Counted from the stretch's first letter, positions 11,798-23,639 are shown. The stretch is 64,000 nucleotides of DNA from Bradyrhizobium sp. JYMT SZCCT0428 (GCF_018131075.1 NZ_JAFCLS010000011.1:92501-156500); one strand, 5' to 3'. Notes: generated by a model not told the origin, from the letters alone. Numbers and translations: made by a program.

Positions 11798-13417
11798 ATG
11801 ACGAGCAGGCTTGCATTCGGTGCGACTGTGGCTGCGGCAGTGTTTCTTGCCACCGGCGCCTTGGCGCAGACATATGAAGTTACCAAACTCGTTCCAGGCT
11901 CGGCGTTTCACGGTGTCCATGGGCTCGGCATCGACAAGGCCGGGCGGCTGTTCGCCGGCAGCGTCGCGGGTGCGGCGCTCTACGAAGTCGATCGCGCGAA
12001 CGGCACCGCCAAGATCGCGGTTGCCTCGCCCGAAGGCATGGCCGACGACATCGCCTTTGCTCCCGACGGCACCATGGCGTGGACCGCATTTCTGACCGGC
12101 GACCTCTATTCGCGCAAGGGCGACGGCCCGGTCAAGAAGCTGGCCTCCGGCCTGCCCGGCATCAACTCGCTCGCGTTCCGCAAGGATGGACGGCTGTACG
12201 CGACGCAGGTGTTCCTCGGCGACGCGCTCTATGAGATCGATGTCGAGGGCGCCAAGCCGCCGCGCAAGATCATGGAGAAGATGGGCGGCCTCAACGGCTT
12301 CGAGTTCGGGCCGGACGACAAGCTTTACGGCCCGCTCTGGTTCAAGGGCCAGGTCGCCAGGGTCGACGTCGACAAGGCGGAATTGACTGTGGTCGCGGAC
12401 GGTTTCAAGATTCCGGCGGCGGTCAATTTCGATTCCAAGGGCAATCTCTGGGTCGTGGACACCGCGCTCGTTGGTGCGGGTCGATCCGAAGTCCGGCGCC
12501 AAGAAAATGGTGGCGCAGCTCAAGCCCTCGCTCGACAACCTCGCAATCGATGACAAGGACCGAATCTTCGTTTCCAACATGGCCGATAACGGCATCCAGG
12601 AGGTCGATCCGGAAACCGGTGCTGCCAAGCAAGTCATCATCGGCAAACTGGCGCTGCCCGGCGGCATCGGCGTCGTGTCCGACGGCGGCAAGGACACCCT
12701 CTATGTCGCCGCGTGTTCGCCTACCGCACCGTCGACGGCGCCACCGGCGAGGTCTCCGAGCCTGCGCGCATGCATGCCGACGGCGTGACGCTGGAATATC
12801 CGATGAGCGCCACCGCGAGGGGCGACGACGTGATCCTGTCGAGCTGGTTCACCGGCACCGTGCAATTGATCGACCGCAAGACCGGCAAGACCAGGGAGAT
12901 GCTCCACGACTTCAAGGCACCGCACGACGCCGTCAAACTCGGTGACGGCTCCATTCTGGTCAACGAACTCGGCACTAAATCGCTGGTCCGCGCCAGCGGC
13001 GAGCACGGCAAGGACCGCACGGTTCTGATCGGCGACCTCGAGGGACCGGTCGGCATGGCCGCCACCGCATCCGGCGACGCGGTCTATGTCACGGAAGCCT
13101 TCGCCGGCCGCGTGTCGAAGATCGGTACCAATGGCGAGAAGACAATCATTGCCAAGGATCTGAAAATGCCCGAAGGCATCGCGCTCGGGCCGGACGGCAT
13201 GCTGGTCGTCGCCGAAGTCGGCGCCAGGCGCATTGTCGGAATCAATCCGAAAGACGGGACCGTCACCGAGATCGCCGGCAACCTGCCGATCGGCCTCGCC
13301 CCTGCCCCCGGCGGATTGCCGTCCAACATCCCGACCGGCGTCGGCGTCGGCGCATCCGGAGTGATCTACTTCTCGTCGGACCTGGAGAATGCGATTTACA
13401 AGGTGGTGAGGAAGTAA
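11798..13417 (+). pseudogene. SMP-30/gluconolactonase-like NHL-repeat protein, two frameshifts
   Basis: The gene starts at 11798 after GGGAGG with a signal peptide (TVAAAVFLATGALAQ) and encodes a beta-propeller of SMP-30/NHL type (repeats such as GLGIDKAGRLFAG and EGIALGPDGMLVVAE). The reading frame shifts near 12470-12476 and returns to the first frame near 12708-12714. The middle frame continues the same fold (RVDPKSGAKKMVAQLK, then IGVVSDGGKDTLYVAA). The junctions look like a lost five bases (TALG..LVRV) and one lost base (YVA.VFAYRT). Without them the product would be about 540 residues, periplasmic. It is either a recent pseudogene or two assembly errors. Confidence 0.8.
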
Positions 13418-13442
13418 CGGCACGGCTCGCCGGCATCGACGC

Positions 13443-13533
13443 CGTCATGGCCGGGCTTGACCCGGCCATCCACGTCTTCTTTCATTTGCGGCCAGGACGT
13501 GGATGCCCGGGACAAGCCCGGGCATGACGACAT
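13443..13533. repeat. Rhizobial palindromic intergenic repeat
   Basis: Two hairpin-forming halves lie here. GGCCGGGCTTGACCCGGCC is followed, after about 25 bases, by GCCCGGGACAAGCCCGGGC. The outer parts (TCATGGC..ATCCACGTC and GACGTGGAT..GCATGAC) are also inverted copies of each other. Elements of this type are scattered in Rhizobiales intergenic regions. It sits between the convergent SMP-30 and clpB genes, where it could also act as a bidirectional terminator (inference). Confidence 0.75.
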
Positions 13534-13554
13534 CGTTGAGTTATCGCGGACCAC

Positions 13555-16194
<2,640 letters not shown>

Positions 16195-16414
16195 TCTTCA
16201 CTTCCCTCGGCCTGCCACCCCTACCCCGAAGGCATAGACGCGGCATCTTCATTGGGTTTCCGCGCGGCCGCGTTGACATTCCTCAACCAGCCGGCGGTCG
16301 TCGCCGCTATTTCAGGCTTGACGCAAATGTGGGCATGTCAGGCCAGAAACGGAAGAGCCGATTTTGCAATTTCAGCGTAGTGGCAGGCTGCAAAAGAATC
16401 TCTTAAAAGGCCGG

Positions 16415-17200
16415 ATGACCGCACCAAAACCCCCTGAGATCACCGGTATCTACCGCTATCCCGTCAAGGGCTTGACCCCTGAACCGCTGCCGCGTGCGGC
16501 CTTGACCGCTGGCGAGACCCTGCTGTTCGACCGCCGCTACGCCATCGAAAACGGCCCCTCCGGCTTCGATCCGGCCGAGCCGAAATGGCTGCCAAAACCG
16601 CATTTCCTGATGCTGCAGCGGGACGGCTGGCTGGCGGCGCTGCAGACCCATTTCGACGATGCCAGCCACGTGCTGACCATCCGCCACAACGGCGCCGTCG
16701 CGGCCCAGGGCAACCTCGAAACCGCCGAGGGCCGGGCCGCGATCGAGCAGTTCTTCGCCACCAGCTATGCCGGCCAGATCAAGGGGCCGCCAAAAGTCCT
16801 GACCAGCCCCGGCCACAGTTTCTCCGACGTCGCCCGCAAGGTGGTCTCGATCATCAATCTCGCCAGCGTCCGCGCCATCGAAAACATGGTCGACCACCCC
16901 GTCCATCCCCTGCGCTTCCGCGCCAACCTCTATGTCGAGGGCTGGCCGGCCTGGCACGAGTTCGACCTGCTCGACCGCACGATCGCGATCGGCGATGTCA
17001 GGCTCAAGGTGGTGAAGCGGATCGTCCGCTGCGCCGCCGTTAACGTCGACCCTGATACCGCGGAGCGCGACCTCGCCATCCCGCAGGCGCTGCAGCGCAG
17101 GCTCGGTCACGGCGATTGCGGCATCTATGCCGAAGTAACGACGGGCGGCAGCATCGCCGTCGGTGATGCCATCATGGCGGAACAGCCGGAATTGTTGTGA
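16415..17200 (+). CDS. MOSC domain protein
   Basis: The 261-residue product has an N-terminal MOSC beta-barrel (ITGIYRYPVKGLTPEPL) followed by the MOSC domain, which binds molybdenum cofactor in related proteins. The region VKRIVRCAAVNVDPDTAERD contains the conserved cysteine expected to ligate the cofactor sulfur in MOSC/mARC-like proteins. The start at ATG 16415 fits the family; the open frame upstream is short and unrelated. It is divergent from clpB, with about 220 bases between them. The physiological substrate is unknown. Confidence 0.85.
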   Translation: MTAPKPPEITGIYRYPVKGLTPEPLPRAALTAGETLLFDRRYAIENGPSGFDPAEPKWLPKPHFLMLQRDGWLAALQTHFDDASHVLTIRHNGAVAAQGNLETAEGRAAIEQFFATSYAGQIKGPPKVLTSPGHSFSDVARKVVSIINLASVRAIENMVDHPVHPLRFRANLYVEGWPAWHEFDLLDRTIAIGDVRLKVVKRIVRCAAVNVDPDTAERDLAIPQALQRRLGHGDCGIYAEVTTGGSIAVGDAIMAEQPELL

Positions 17201-17204
17201 GTTG

Positions 17205-17560
17205 CTGTCGTCCCGGCGAACTCAGATGCGCAATTGCGCATCGGGGGACCCATACCGCGTGATCTGTCGATAAGGCTTAGTAAAGAGATCGTTCGCAAAA
17301 CTTCTCCCTGTGGTTATGGGTCCCGGATCGCGCTTCGCTTGTCCGGGACGACGGGGATGTGTGGCCGCATTCTCGCGGCGCATCGCGCCCGAGCTTTGCT
17401 GGAAACTTCCCGCCCTCGAAAACAGAGGGCGCAGGGAAGACCGGGTGCGCGCTGCACCCGCGGTCCCGTGTGTGGTTTGCACTAAAAAGGCTGCACACGA
17501 GCATACAGGGCAGCGGAGAACACCCGGCCTTCCCTGCGCAAGGAATAGCATGGACATAAA
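17205..17560. repeat. Composite intergenic repeat region
   Basis: No gene is supported here. The stretch contains long inverted parts, for instance GGGGACCCATACCGCG near 17242 against GGTTATGGGTCCCGG near 17312. It then runs into a block around 17400-17530 of the kind found repeatedly between Bradyrhizobium genes (recognised by eye, not searched). The open frames on both strands have no ribosome binding sites or family resemblance. Confidence 0.5.
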
Positions 17561-17777
17561 AAGCATAGTTAAATCAATACAGTATGGCCGATGTGTCCTC
17601 GTTTGTGTCCCGATCCGCTGGAGCTGTAAATTGTTGTGAAAAATCTGCGGGATGCGCGCTGTACGGCCTTCCCGCGGGCGCCCCTGACGCCTGTCCGTCG
17701 GCACGTGCTGGTTTTTCCAGCGCCGTTTGGCGGCGCTAAGCTCCAAAACCTCGGAAGAGGGTTGGGGACTTTCCCGA

Positions 17778-17996
17778 TGGGCAACAACGCCAGATGCAGT
17801 TGCGGTGCGGTCACGCTCTCGTTTCCAGAAGAACATCCAAGAAAATCGTTGCTTGTCACTGCATCGACTGCCCGCGCCGAACCGGCGCGCCGATGATGCC
17901 GTCGTCATTGATCGTGGTGATGAGCGCGCGGGGCTTCCGATGTTCGCATCACGCCAGAAGGACATCGGGGCTGGTTTCAAACAGCGGAAGTTTTAA
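17778..17996 (+). pseudogene. Decayed GFA-family (glutathione-dependent formaldehyde-activating) protein
   Basis: Starting at ATG 17778, the frame reads MGNNARCSCGAVTLSFPEE, the typical CxCG opening of a GFA protein. A shift then moves the second zinc motif, VACHCIDCPRRTGAP, into another frame (about 17848-17895). A third frame holds a possible continuation ending near 17996. Full GFA proteins have about 120-140 residues, so the 3' half is lost or unreadable. I infer a pseudogene in the accessory stretch. Confidence 0.6.
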
Positions 17997-18003
17997 CTTT
18001 CAT

Positions 18004-18978
18004 TCATTCGATTACCTGGTCCGCCCGCGCGAGGACCATCGGAGATATTTCGATACCCAAAGCTATTGCCACCCGAAGGTTGATCCTGAGATCAAATTTG
18101 GTGGGACGTTCAAAGGGTAAGTCGCTTGGCTTCTTGCCTTTCAGAACGCGATCAAGCTGTGACATCAAGTGACGCGAAGCATCTGCAAAATCGGGCCCAA
18201 AAGACATAAAGCCGCCATTGGCAACCCAGTCGGGTGAAGGAAAAATCGCAGCCTTGCCACCCAAGCTTACCAATTTGATGACTTCAGCCATGTGAGCGCT
18301 GACTATTGCATCTGGGACAAACACAAGTGCGTCAAACCCGGACAAAACTTCCGTACTTAAGTCCGTTGCAAGATTGGCGGGGTCATCAAGGTGGATTGGT
18401 TGAACCGTAAAACCGAGCTTGCGGCCGGTTTCCAGAACTGGTGCAAGGCTCTGTGGGCCATTAGTAAGCTTTGTAGTCACCGTCCCAAGACGAACCGCGC
18501 GAGGCAAAACCTCCCGCATCAGCTCGACGCGCTTGATAGTAGTTTCCTCAGAAAAAACCGCGATGCCGGTTACGTTGCGACCGGGATGAGCAAGGCTCTC
18601 CGCCAGCCCCGACCCGACCGGATCAACGGCGACGAGGGCGACAATCGGAATGGTCTCAGTTGCCCTGTAGGCGGCCAGCGCAGCTGGCGTACTAATCGCA
18701 ATAATGGCGTCTACACCACCCTCACGCACCACCTCTTCCGCCATCGTCAGGAGTGCATCAGCATTTCCTCCGGCGTTTCGAAACTCAATTTGAATATTGC
18801 GCCCTTCGACATAGCCGAGTTCGCGCAACAATTTGCGGGTTCCATCAGCTTGTGACGGATTGTCAGCCGGTGAGAGTTGGACGACGCGCGGTAGCGGCAC
18901 CCCGAGCTGCTGCGCTCTCGCCATGATCGGCCACGCTGCCGCGCCGCCGAGAAGAGTTACGAACTCGCGTCGCCGCAT
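18004..18978 (-). CDS. ABC_sub_bind family substrate-binding protein
   Basis: The product has 324 residues. A twin-arginine-like start (MRRREFVTLLGGAAAWPIMARAQ) is followed by the two-domain periplasmic binding fold of PF04392, with the family phrases RELGYVEGRNIQIEFR and GRNVTGIAVF. No permease or ATPase gene adjoins it; in Bradyrhizobium this family is greatly expanded and usually stands alone. The ligand is unknown; related proteins from other bacteria bind amino acids or tryptophan-like compounds. A paralogue lies at 19875-20867. Confidence 0.9.
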   Translation of the reverse strand: MRRREFVTLLGGAAAWPIMARAQQLGVPLPRVVQLSPADNPSQADGTRKLLRELGYVEGRNIQIEFRNAGGNADALLTMAEEVVREGGVDAIIAISTPAALAAYRATETIPIVALVAVDPVGSGLAESLAHPGRNVTGIAVFSEETTIKRVELMREVLPRAVRLGTVTTKLTNGPQSLAPVLETGRKLGFTVQPIHLDDPANLATDLSTEVLSGFDALVFVPDAIVSAHMAEVIKLVSLGGKAAIFPSPDWVANGGFMSFGPDFADASRHLMSQLDRVLKGKKPSDLPFERPTKFDLRINLRVAIALGIEISPMVLARADQVIE

Positions 18979-19161
18979 GGTCAGTCCTCACTCTAAACAC
19001 CCCGATGGTAAGCAATTTTTGACGCAGGTCCAAGGCGGTCCATGTCCGTGTCGGATCAAAAGCGGCAGTCGCGTCCTTGCGGTGGATGTCTGCGTTGTCC
19101 GAGCAAGCGGACATCGTCTGCCTCTAACGTCGGATACTGGACAAGATCAATCCGTCCGGGA

Positions 19162-19524
19162 TCAACTAATTAGTCCGGAAAGAACCCTGTCGGCGCAACG
19201 CTGGCAGATAGGCACACGGCCAAGCATGGGATGCGGGCGGGTGGTTACTGCGGGATTTTCGCACTTGGCGAACCATGCACAGACCTCTTTGGTCGCGGGG
19301 CGATCAGCAATCCGCTCGGGCACCGGCTTGCCCGACAGGTCCGACCATTCGCCAAGCCACTCCTTAACCGACAGCCGGTCGGCGCTGAAGACCGCCACGG
19401 ACGATGAGAGCCAGTTCGATGCTTCGCCGTCGCGGAAGTAGTACTGGCCTTTGCCACGTGCCAGCTTCTCGGCGATGCCGCGCAACCGCAGTTCGCGGTT
19501 CACCTCTGCGACGCGATTGGCCAT
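19162..19524 (-). CDS. Hypothetical protein (120 aa)
   Basis: The frame encodes 120 residues (MANRVAEVNRELRLRGIAEK at the start) with a GGGGG sequence about 8 bases before the ATG as a possible ribosome binding site. The N-terminal half contains a motif common in small rhizobial proteins of unknown role (LARGKGQYYFRDGEASNW). The C-terminal part has C..C pairs (CAWFAKC, ICQRC), so a small zinc site is possible. It lies between the two orphan substrate-binding genes. I do not recognise a function. Confidence 0.55.
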   Translation of the reverse strand: MANRVAEVNRELRLRGIAEKLARGKGQYYFRDGEASNWLSSSVAVFSADRLSVKEWLGEWSDLSGKPVPERIADRPATKEVCAWFAKCENPAVTTRPHPMLGRVPICQRCADRVLSGLIS

Positions 19525-19874
19525 CGTTCAAACCCCCGCCTTGGGTGCCCGGTTTCCTGCCCGCTGGTTAGAATGCCGTGTGTTTCGATGCTTGCCAACC
19601 CATGCGTGTGCGCATGGCGGTGGCCGGCGGTCCCCCCTTCATCAGCATCCCGGGTCTTTGGGGACGTATGGAAAACGGGGGACCGCGCGACCGCACCCAT
19701 CGACCATATCTGGCGCGAGAAAATCCGTGGTTGCAGCTTCAGGGAAGGCAACACGGTTCCCATAAGTGGAGATTGCGGTGCGGCCTACTCAATGTCCGCT
19801 ATGCGCCGAAAGCGACCTAATTCCGCAGCGCTACGCCATGTCCTCTTTGTGCCAGTCGCGACAGTGTTAGCCGT

Positions 19875-20867
19875 TCAGTCGATTACCTGATTGGCGCGGG
19901 CGACTAGAGTTAGCGGAACGGTGACATCGAGTGTCTTGGCGGTCTTCTGGTTCACTATGAACTCGAATTTCACGGCCCGCTCAATGGGCAAACTTCCCGG
20001 CGGCGTGCCCTTCAAAATCTTGTCTACGAAAGCCGCCGAACGATAAAATAGGTCTCTAACATCCGGTCCATACTCCATCAGCGCGCCCGCTTCCGCAAAA
20101 GGCTTGAACCCAATCAGCGGCAATCTGTTCTTCAAAGCGAAGCCCGCGATTTGTTTGACATTGGAAATAATCAGCGGGTCATCGATAGCTACGAGCGCCG
20201 AAGCTGGCCGTGCCGCCAAGGAGGTAATCGCAGCAGCAATGTCGTCGCGCGCCTTCACTTCAATGGGGACATACTCTAGTCCCAACGCACTGGCAGCGCG
20301 CTGGGCGGCCGCTAGAGCCATCAGATGCGAGGGATTGGCAGGATTGACGAGAATGGCAGCCCGGATCAGCGTCGGAATGGCTTCCCTGATCAACTCGACC
20401 CGTTTGGTGGCGATCTCGGGAAGAAAAATGTCAAGGCCTGTCAGATTCCCACCCGGACGGGCGAGGCTGACCACGAGTCCGGTGTCCACTGGGTCGCTGA
20501 CAGCAGCCATCACAATTGGAACAGTCGAGGTCGCTTGTTTGGCCGCTCGTGAGCCGGGTGTGCTATGCGTTACGATTACATCGACGTTGAGTTTCACCAG
20601 CTCGGCCGCGAGTTCGGGAAGGCGGTCGTATCTGGCCTCGGCCCACCGATACTCGATGACAATGTGCTTGCCCTCCTCGTATCCGAGTTGGCGAAGGCCC
20701 ACTCGCAGTGGCTCGACGAAGCGTGCGTATTCTGCTTGCGAGGTCACGCCGAGGAAGCCGATCCGGTAAACCTTCCCGGATGGTTGCGCGCGCGCCGCAA
20801 GCGGCCATGTAACAGCCGCGCCGCCGACAATCTTGATAAACGTCCGCCGCCTCATGCTAACCACCAA
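19875..20867 (-). CDS. ABC_sub_bind family substrate-binding protein (paralogue)
   Basis: The 330-residue product has a twin-arginine-like signal (MRRRTFIKIVGGAAVTWPLAARAQ; the start could also be the fifth codon). The PF04392 fold is recognisable by LRQLGYEEGKHIVIEYRWAE and GGNLTGLDIFLPE. It shares overall architecture with the gene at 18004-18978 but is clearly divergent, so the two are not a recent duplication. There is no transporter partner nearby. A periplasmic location is inferred from the signal. Confidence 0.9.
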   Translation of the reverse strand: MVVSMRRRTFIKIVGGAAVTWPLAARAQPSGKVYRIGFLGVTSQAEYARFVEPLRVGLRQLGYEEGKHIVIEYRWAEARYDRLPELAAELVKLNVDVIVTHSTPGSRAAKQATSTVPIVMAAVSDPVDTGLVVSLARPGGNLTGLDIFLPEIATKRVELIREAIPTLIRAAILVNPANPSHLMALAAAQRAASALGLEYVPIEVKARDDIAAAITSLAARPASALVAIDDPLIISNVKQIAGFALKNRLPLIGFKPFAEAGALMEYGPDVRDLFYRSAAFVDKILKGTPPGSLPIERAVKFEFIVNQKTAKTLDVTVPLTLVARANQVID

Positions 20868-21220
20868 GGGCTCAGGGACGAGGCATTGTAGCGGCTAAGC
20901 CAAGCATTCTGGAAGAGGCCGATGCCCGCTTCGGTCATTCTCGACCAAAGGTCGAGCCAGCAGCCAGCCCCCCCATGACCGTTATGCTGCCGAAAGCGGA
21001 AGTGAGCTATCCTGCCGCGACGCAACAGGAACGGACACGACGACTGACGCCGCCCCCATTGATCGCCCGCCGCACCCGGACCTACAATCGGCAAGCTTGA
21101 AGCTGAAGGCGTGATCAAGCGGCAAGGCGGTGGCTTCCCGCTCGACCAGAGCCGCGTTGCCTACCTGCGTTAGCGGCACCGCTAAAACTTTGATCAATCG
21201 GACGGGCCTCGGCTGGTCGG
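20868..21220. other. Intergenic stretch without a supported gene
   Basis: The short frames on both strands have no ribosome binding sites or recognisable families. One degenerate copy of the GTCCGC-type short palindrome is possible near 20981-21002. Confidence 0.4.
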
Positions 21221-21298
21221 GTGATGGCGGTACGATCGCGCTTCCCGGTCGTGGACTTCGCGCTGGAAAAACGCCGAATCAAGGTCCATTATTGGAGG

Positions 21299-21517
21299 AT
21301 GAGGAACGACGCCCGGCTGATCGTCCATTTCTCCTGTCCGCACTGCGCGACGGTCTACACGGCGAGCCAGCAAGAGCAGCCGGCGCAGTGCTCCGGTGAC
21401 TTTCATTGCGGCAGGTGCGCCGCGCTGGTCCACGAATGGACCGGGCCTTATCATTTCTTAGATTGGAAACTTGTGACGACGAGACGCGAAGGGAACGGTG
21501 CCCGCCGACGACTTTAA
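21299..21517 (+). CDS. Small zinc-ribbon protein
   Basis: This predicted cytoplasmic protein has about 72 residues. Two cysteine pairs (FSCPHCATVY and FHCGRCAALV) are spaced 22-24 residues apart, the pattern of a zinc ribbon, and the tail has the motif GPYHFLDWKLV. I have placed the start at ATG 21299, where the recognisable part begins. GGAGG lies directly against this ATG, so an upstream start near 21221 in the same frame is possible. Function unknown. Confidence 0.6.
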   Translation: MRNDARLIVHFSCPHCATVYTASQQEQPAQCSGDFHCGRCAALVHEWTGPYHFLDWKLVTTRREGNGARRRL

Positions 21518-21589
21518 CACCTTAAGCGCTTACAACCGCAGCGTCCGATGTCCGCTTCGGTTTCAATAGCGGTCATCCGGAGCGCGGTC

Positions 21590-21937
21590 TCAGCGGGCCG
21601 GCGCTGACGAGCGCAACTGGGCGACTGGCGCCTCGCTACCGGATCGCTTTCCGTTGATCTGCTGTTTCAGGATCGCCGACGGTTTAAATACGATCACGCG
21701 TCGCGGCGAAATTGGCACCTCGGTGCCGGTCTTCGGGTTGCGGCCGACGCGCTGCTTCTTCTTGCGTACCAAGAACGATCCGAACGACGAGAGCTTAACG
21801 GTCTCGCCCCGCTCCAAGCTGGCGATGATCTCCTTCAAGACGAGTTCGACCATAGCCTGAGACTGTGATCGGGAAAGTCCTACCTCTCGGTAGACGGCTT
21901 CGTAGAGATCGACGCGCGAGACGCTATTACTTGTCAT
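21590..21937 (-). CDS. ihfA: Integration host factor alpha-subunit paralogue (HU/IHF family)
   Basis: The 115-residue product covers the full DNA-bending HU/IHF fold. The motifs [30 protein letters not shown] and [20 protein letters not shown] contain the conserved proline and arginine residues that intercalate into DNA. The sequence is of IHF-alpha type. Its N-terminus and its C-terminal tail ([17 protein letters not shown]) look less conserved, and its setting among accessory genes suggests an extra copy beside the housekeeping ihfA (inference). The start at ATG 21937 ([16 protein letters not shown]) is preferred over the start eight codons upstream. Confidence 0.88.
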   Translation of the reverse strand: MTSNSVSRVDLYEAVYREVGLSRSQSQAMVELVLKEIIASLERGETVKLSSFGSFLVRKKKQRVGRNPKTGTEVPISPRRVIVFKPSAILKQQINGKRSGSEAPVAQLRSSAPAR

Positions 21938-22111
21938 CTGCTGCCCCCAAGCTCGACCCAAATAATAGGCGGCCAGGTATTCCGGTCAACCGTCCAGCGC
22001 TACAGTCTGGGATCGGACGATGAGCCTGAGATCACCGTCCCCGATAAGCGGACATCCTTATTGTCGTGTTTAGCACTTAAGTGAGCACCAAAAAATGCAC
22101 GTAGACTACCT

Positions 22112-22125
22112 TTGACATAAATCAA
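22112..22125 (+). promoter_or_regulatory. Fnr/FixK box upstream of the ClpP-like gene
   Basis: TTGACATAAATCAA is a perfect TTGA-N6-TCAA palindrome. Its centre is 84 bases before the ATG at 22203. A class II activator bound at -41.5 would start transcription near 22160, leaving a 43-base leader. No -10 was confirmed. Confidence 0.7.
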
Positions 22126-22202
22126 GATGCCGCGGCGGCCCGGGCCGATCATGGTTTCGGAGCTAGGGAGACACGATCATTGATTAGGGGCCCGGGAGAC
22201 AA

Positions 22203-22916
22203 ATGTCGGACTCCTCGATGATGCTCAAAGCGAGAGTAATACTCAAGCTGGCCGCGCTTCTAGTGCTGGTCGCGCTTGGCCATCCAGCCAGCGCTTTTCA
22301 GATAAAGAGCGTTGCGACGGACGCGGGGGTCGTCCTCAGACTGCGCGGTGACGTAAGAGTAGGAGACTACGGCCGATTGAAAGCGATCCTGCAAAACGGA
22401 GCAGTTGTGGGGTTGGAGATCAGGTCCGGAGGCGGCTCGCTCGAAGACGGCATCGACATCGCGCGGGTCGTTCGAGACAGGGGCCTCATCGTGTACGCGT
22501 CTAAGGAATGCGACTCGGTGTGTGCCTTCATCTTCTTCGCCGCGAAAGAAAGGTACATGTGCCGCGGCTGCAGGATCGGAGTACATTCTGTTTCCAACGA
22601 TCGCGGGAAGGAAGACGCAGACAGCGCCCGGGCTACCGTTCAGATGTCGCGGTTTTTAGTCGGACTCGGAATACCGCATTCTATTATCGGCAAGCTAGTT
22701 GCGACGCCTCCAGCGAAGATCGCCTTTCTGACCAATCGCGATCTGGCCGCGTTGAGCGTGCACCGAACTAATCCCTTCCCGAGGAACGACGGTACCGCGA
22801 GCGCGACCCGAAGCCAGGAGGTTCCAGCTTGGAGCGACGGCCGCCCAAGCCGGACCGGGTCATCCGCCAAACGCCCAAGAATGAGACGACGGCTCCAAAA
22901 GAACAAGCAACGCTAA
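22203..22916 (+). CDS. Periplasmic ClpP/crotonase-like protein (COG3904-like)
   Basis: The 237-residue product has a signal peptide (LKLAALLVLVALGHPASA). A ClpP-fold domain follows, with GLEIRSGGGSLEDGIDIARV near residue 75, the candidate nucleophile region KECDSVCAFIFFAAKERY near residue 103 and the candidate histidine in RIGVHSVSN near residue 128. The spacing matches predicted periplasmic ClpP-like proteins of COG3904. The last 50 residues are basic and low in complexity (RPRMRRRLQKNKQR) and may be a tail acquired by readthrough. A perfect Fnr/FixK box precedes it, suggesting induction at low oxygen. The substrate and any protease activity are unproven. Confidence 0.75.
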   Translation: MSDSSMMLKARVILKLAALLVLVALGHPASAFQIKSVATDAGVVLRLRGDVRVGDYGRLKAILQNGAVVGLEIRSGGGSLEDGIDIARVVRDRGLIVYASKECDSVCAFIFFAAKERYMCRGCRIGVHSVSNDRGKEDADSARATVQMSRFLVGLGIPHSIIGKLVATPPAKIAFLTNRDLAALSVHRTNPFPRNDGTASATRSQEVPAWSDGRPSRTGSSAKRPRMRRRLQKNKQR

Positions 22917-22973
22917 CACTAACACCCAGTGCGTCACGGATAGCTCGCATCTGGCCTTTAGCGTTCGCTTGGG

Positions 22974-23582
22974 TCAAAACGTCGGCTTGACCGTGTACCA
23001 CGCCTTCCGCTCTGCGCCTACTATCAGAACGCATCCTCGTTGAGCCGCACCAACCGACATGGTAACACTAAGGTCTTCCGAAATTGCATTCCTATCGAGA
23101 GCAGCGATTATGAGCCTAAGCCGATCAATAGCGGCGCTGGCCTGCTCTTTTGGTGCTGCCAGGCAAAATTAGAAGAAATTCCTCGCCGCCGTAGCACCCA
23201 AGCTTATCGATCCCTCGCAAATTTGCAGTTCGCGCTATGGCGAAGCTTCGCAGAACCTCATCACCGGCCGGGTGGCCATACGCGTCGTTAATCCGCTTGA
23301 AGTAGTCTATATCGATGCTCGTGATCGAGCACACCGTCCCCGCACGTTGTGTTCGCGCTATTTCATCATTCAGTGCCTGAATAATATAGCAGCGGTTCAA
23401 CGCGCCAGTCAGTTCGTCAATTTGTGCAAGCTCTTCAATTCGTGCATAGGCAGCCTTCAATTCGTTCCCGCGCTTGTAGAGCGCTTCACGAAGCGGGCGC
23501 CGTACAGTCCGATGAACGCGCATCTACCAAGTGCAGTTACAAAGCATAGTAGCGCGAGGTATCGCTCAATCAATGTGACCAT
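22974..23582 (-). pseudogene. Diguanylate cyclase (GGDEF) gene broken by several frameshifts
   Basis: From ATG 23582 one frame gives a membrane start (MVTLIERYLALLCFVTAL). A second frame carries the linker and most of a GGDEF domain (ARIEELAQIDELTGALNRCY, then YGGEEFLLILPGS), with the active-site variant GGEEF. After an extra A in an A4 run near 23160 the protein continues in a third frame (EQASAAIDRLRLIIAALDRN, then MSVGAAQRG). The final helix is degenerate and ends in TGA at 22974-22976. A cyclic-di-GMP synthase is the likely ancestor; the present product would be inactive unless the shifts are assembly errors. Confidence 0.75.
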
Positions 23583-23639
23583 AGCCCTATGCTAGCGGCG
23601 CGCTATCATCACTTCTCAGTTTTTACGTCGTCCCTGCGG

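Noticed and set aside
17222..17980. 252-codon minus-strand frame
   Set aside because: It runs through intergenic repeats and the decayed GFA gene and has no ribosome binding site or family resemblance.
18072..18087. TTGATCCTGAGATCAA as an Fnr/FixK box
   Set aside because: The spacer is eight bases and the site lies inside the coding part of a substrate-binding gene.
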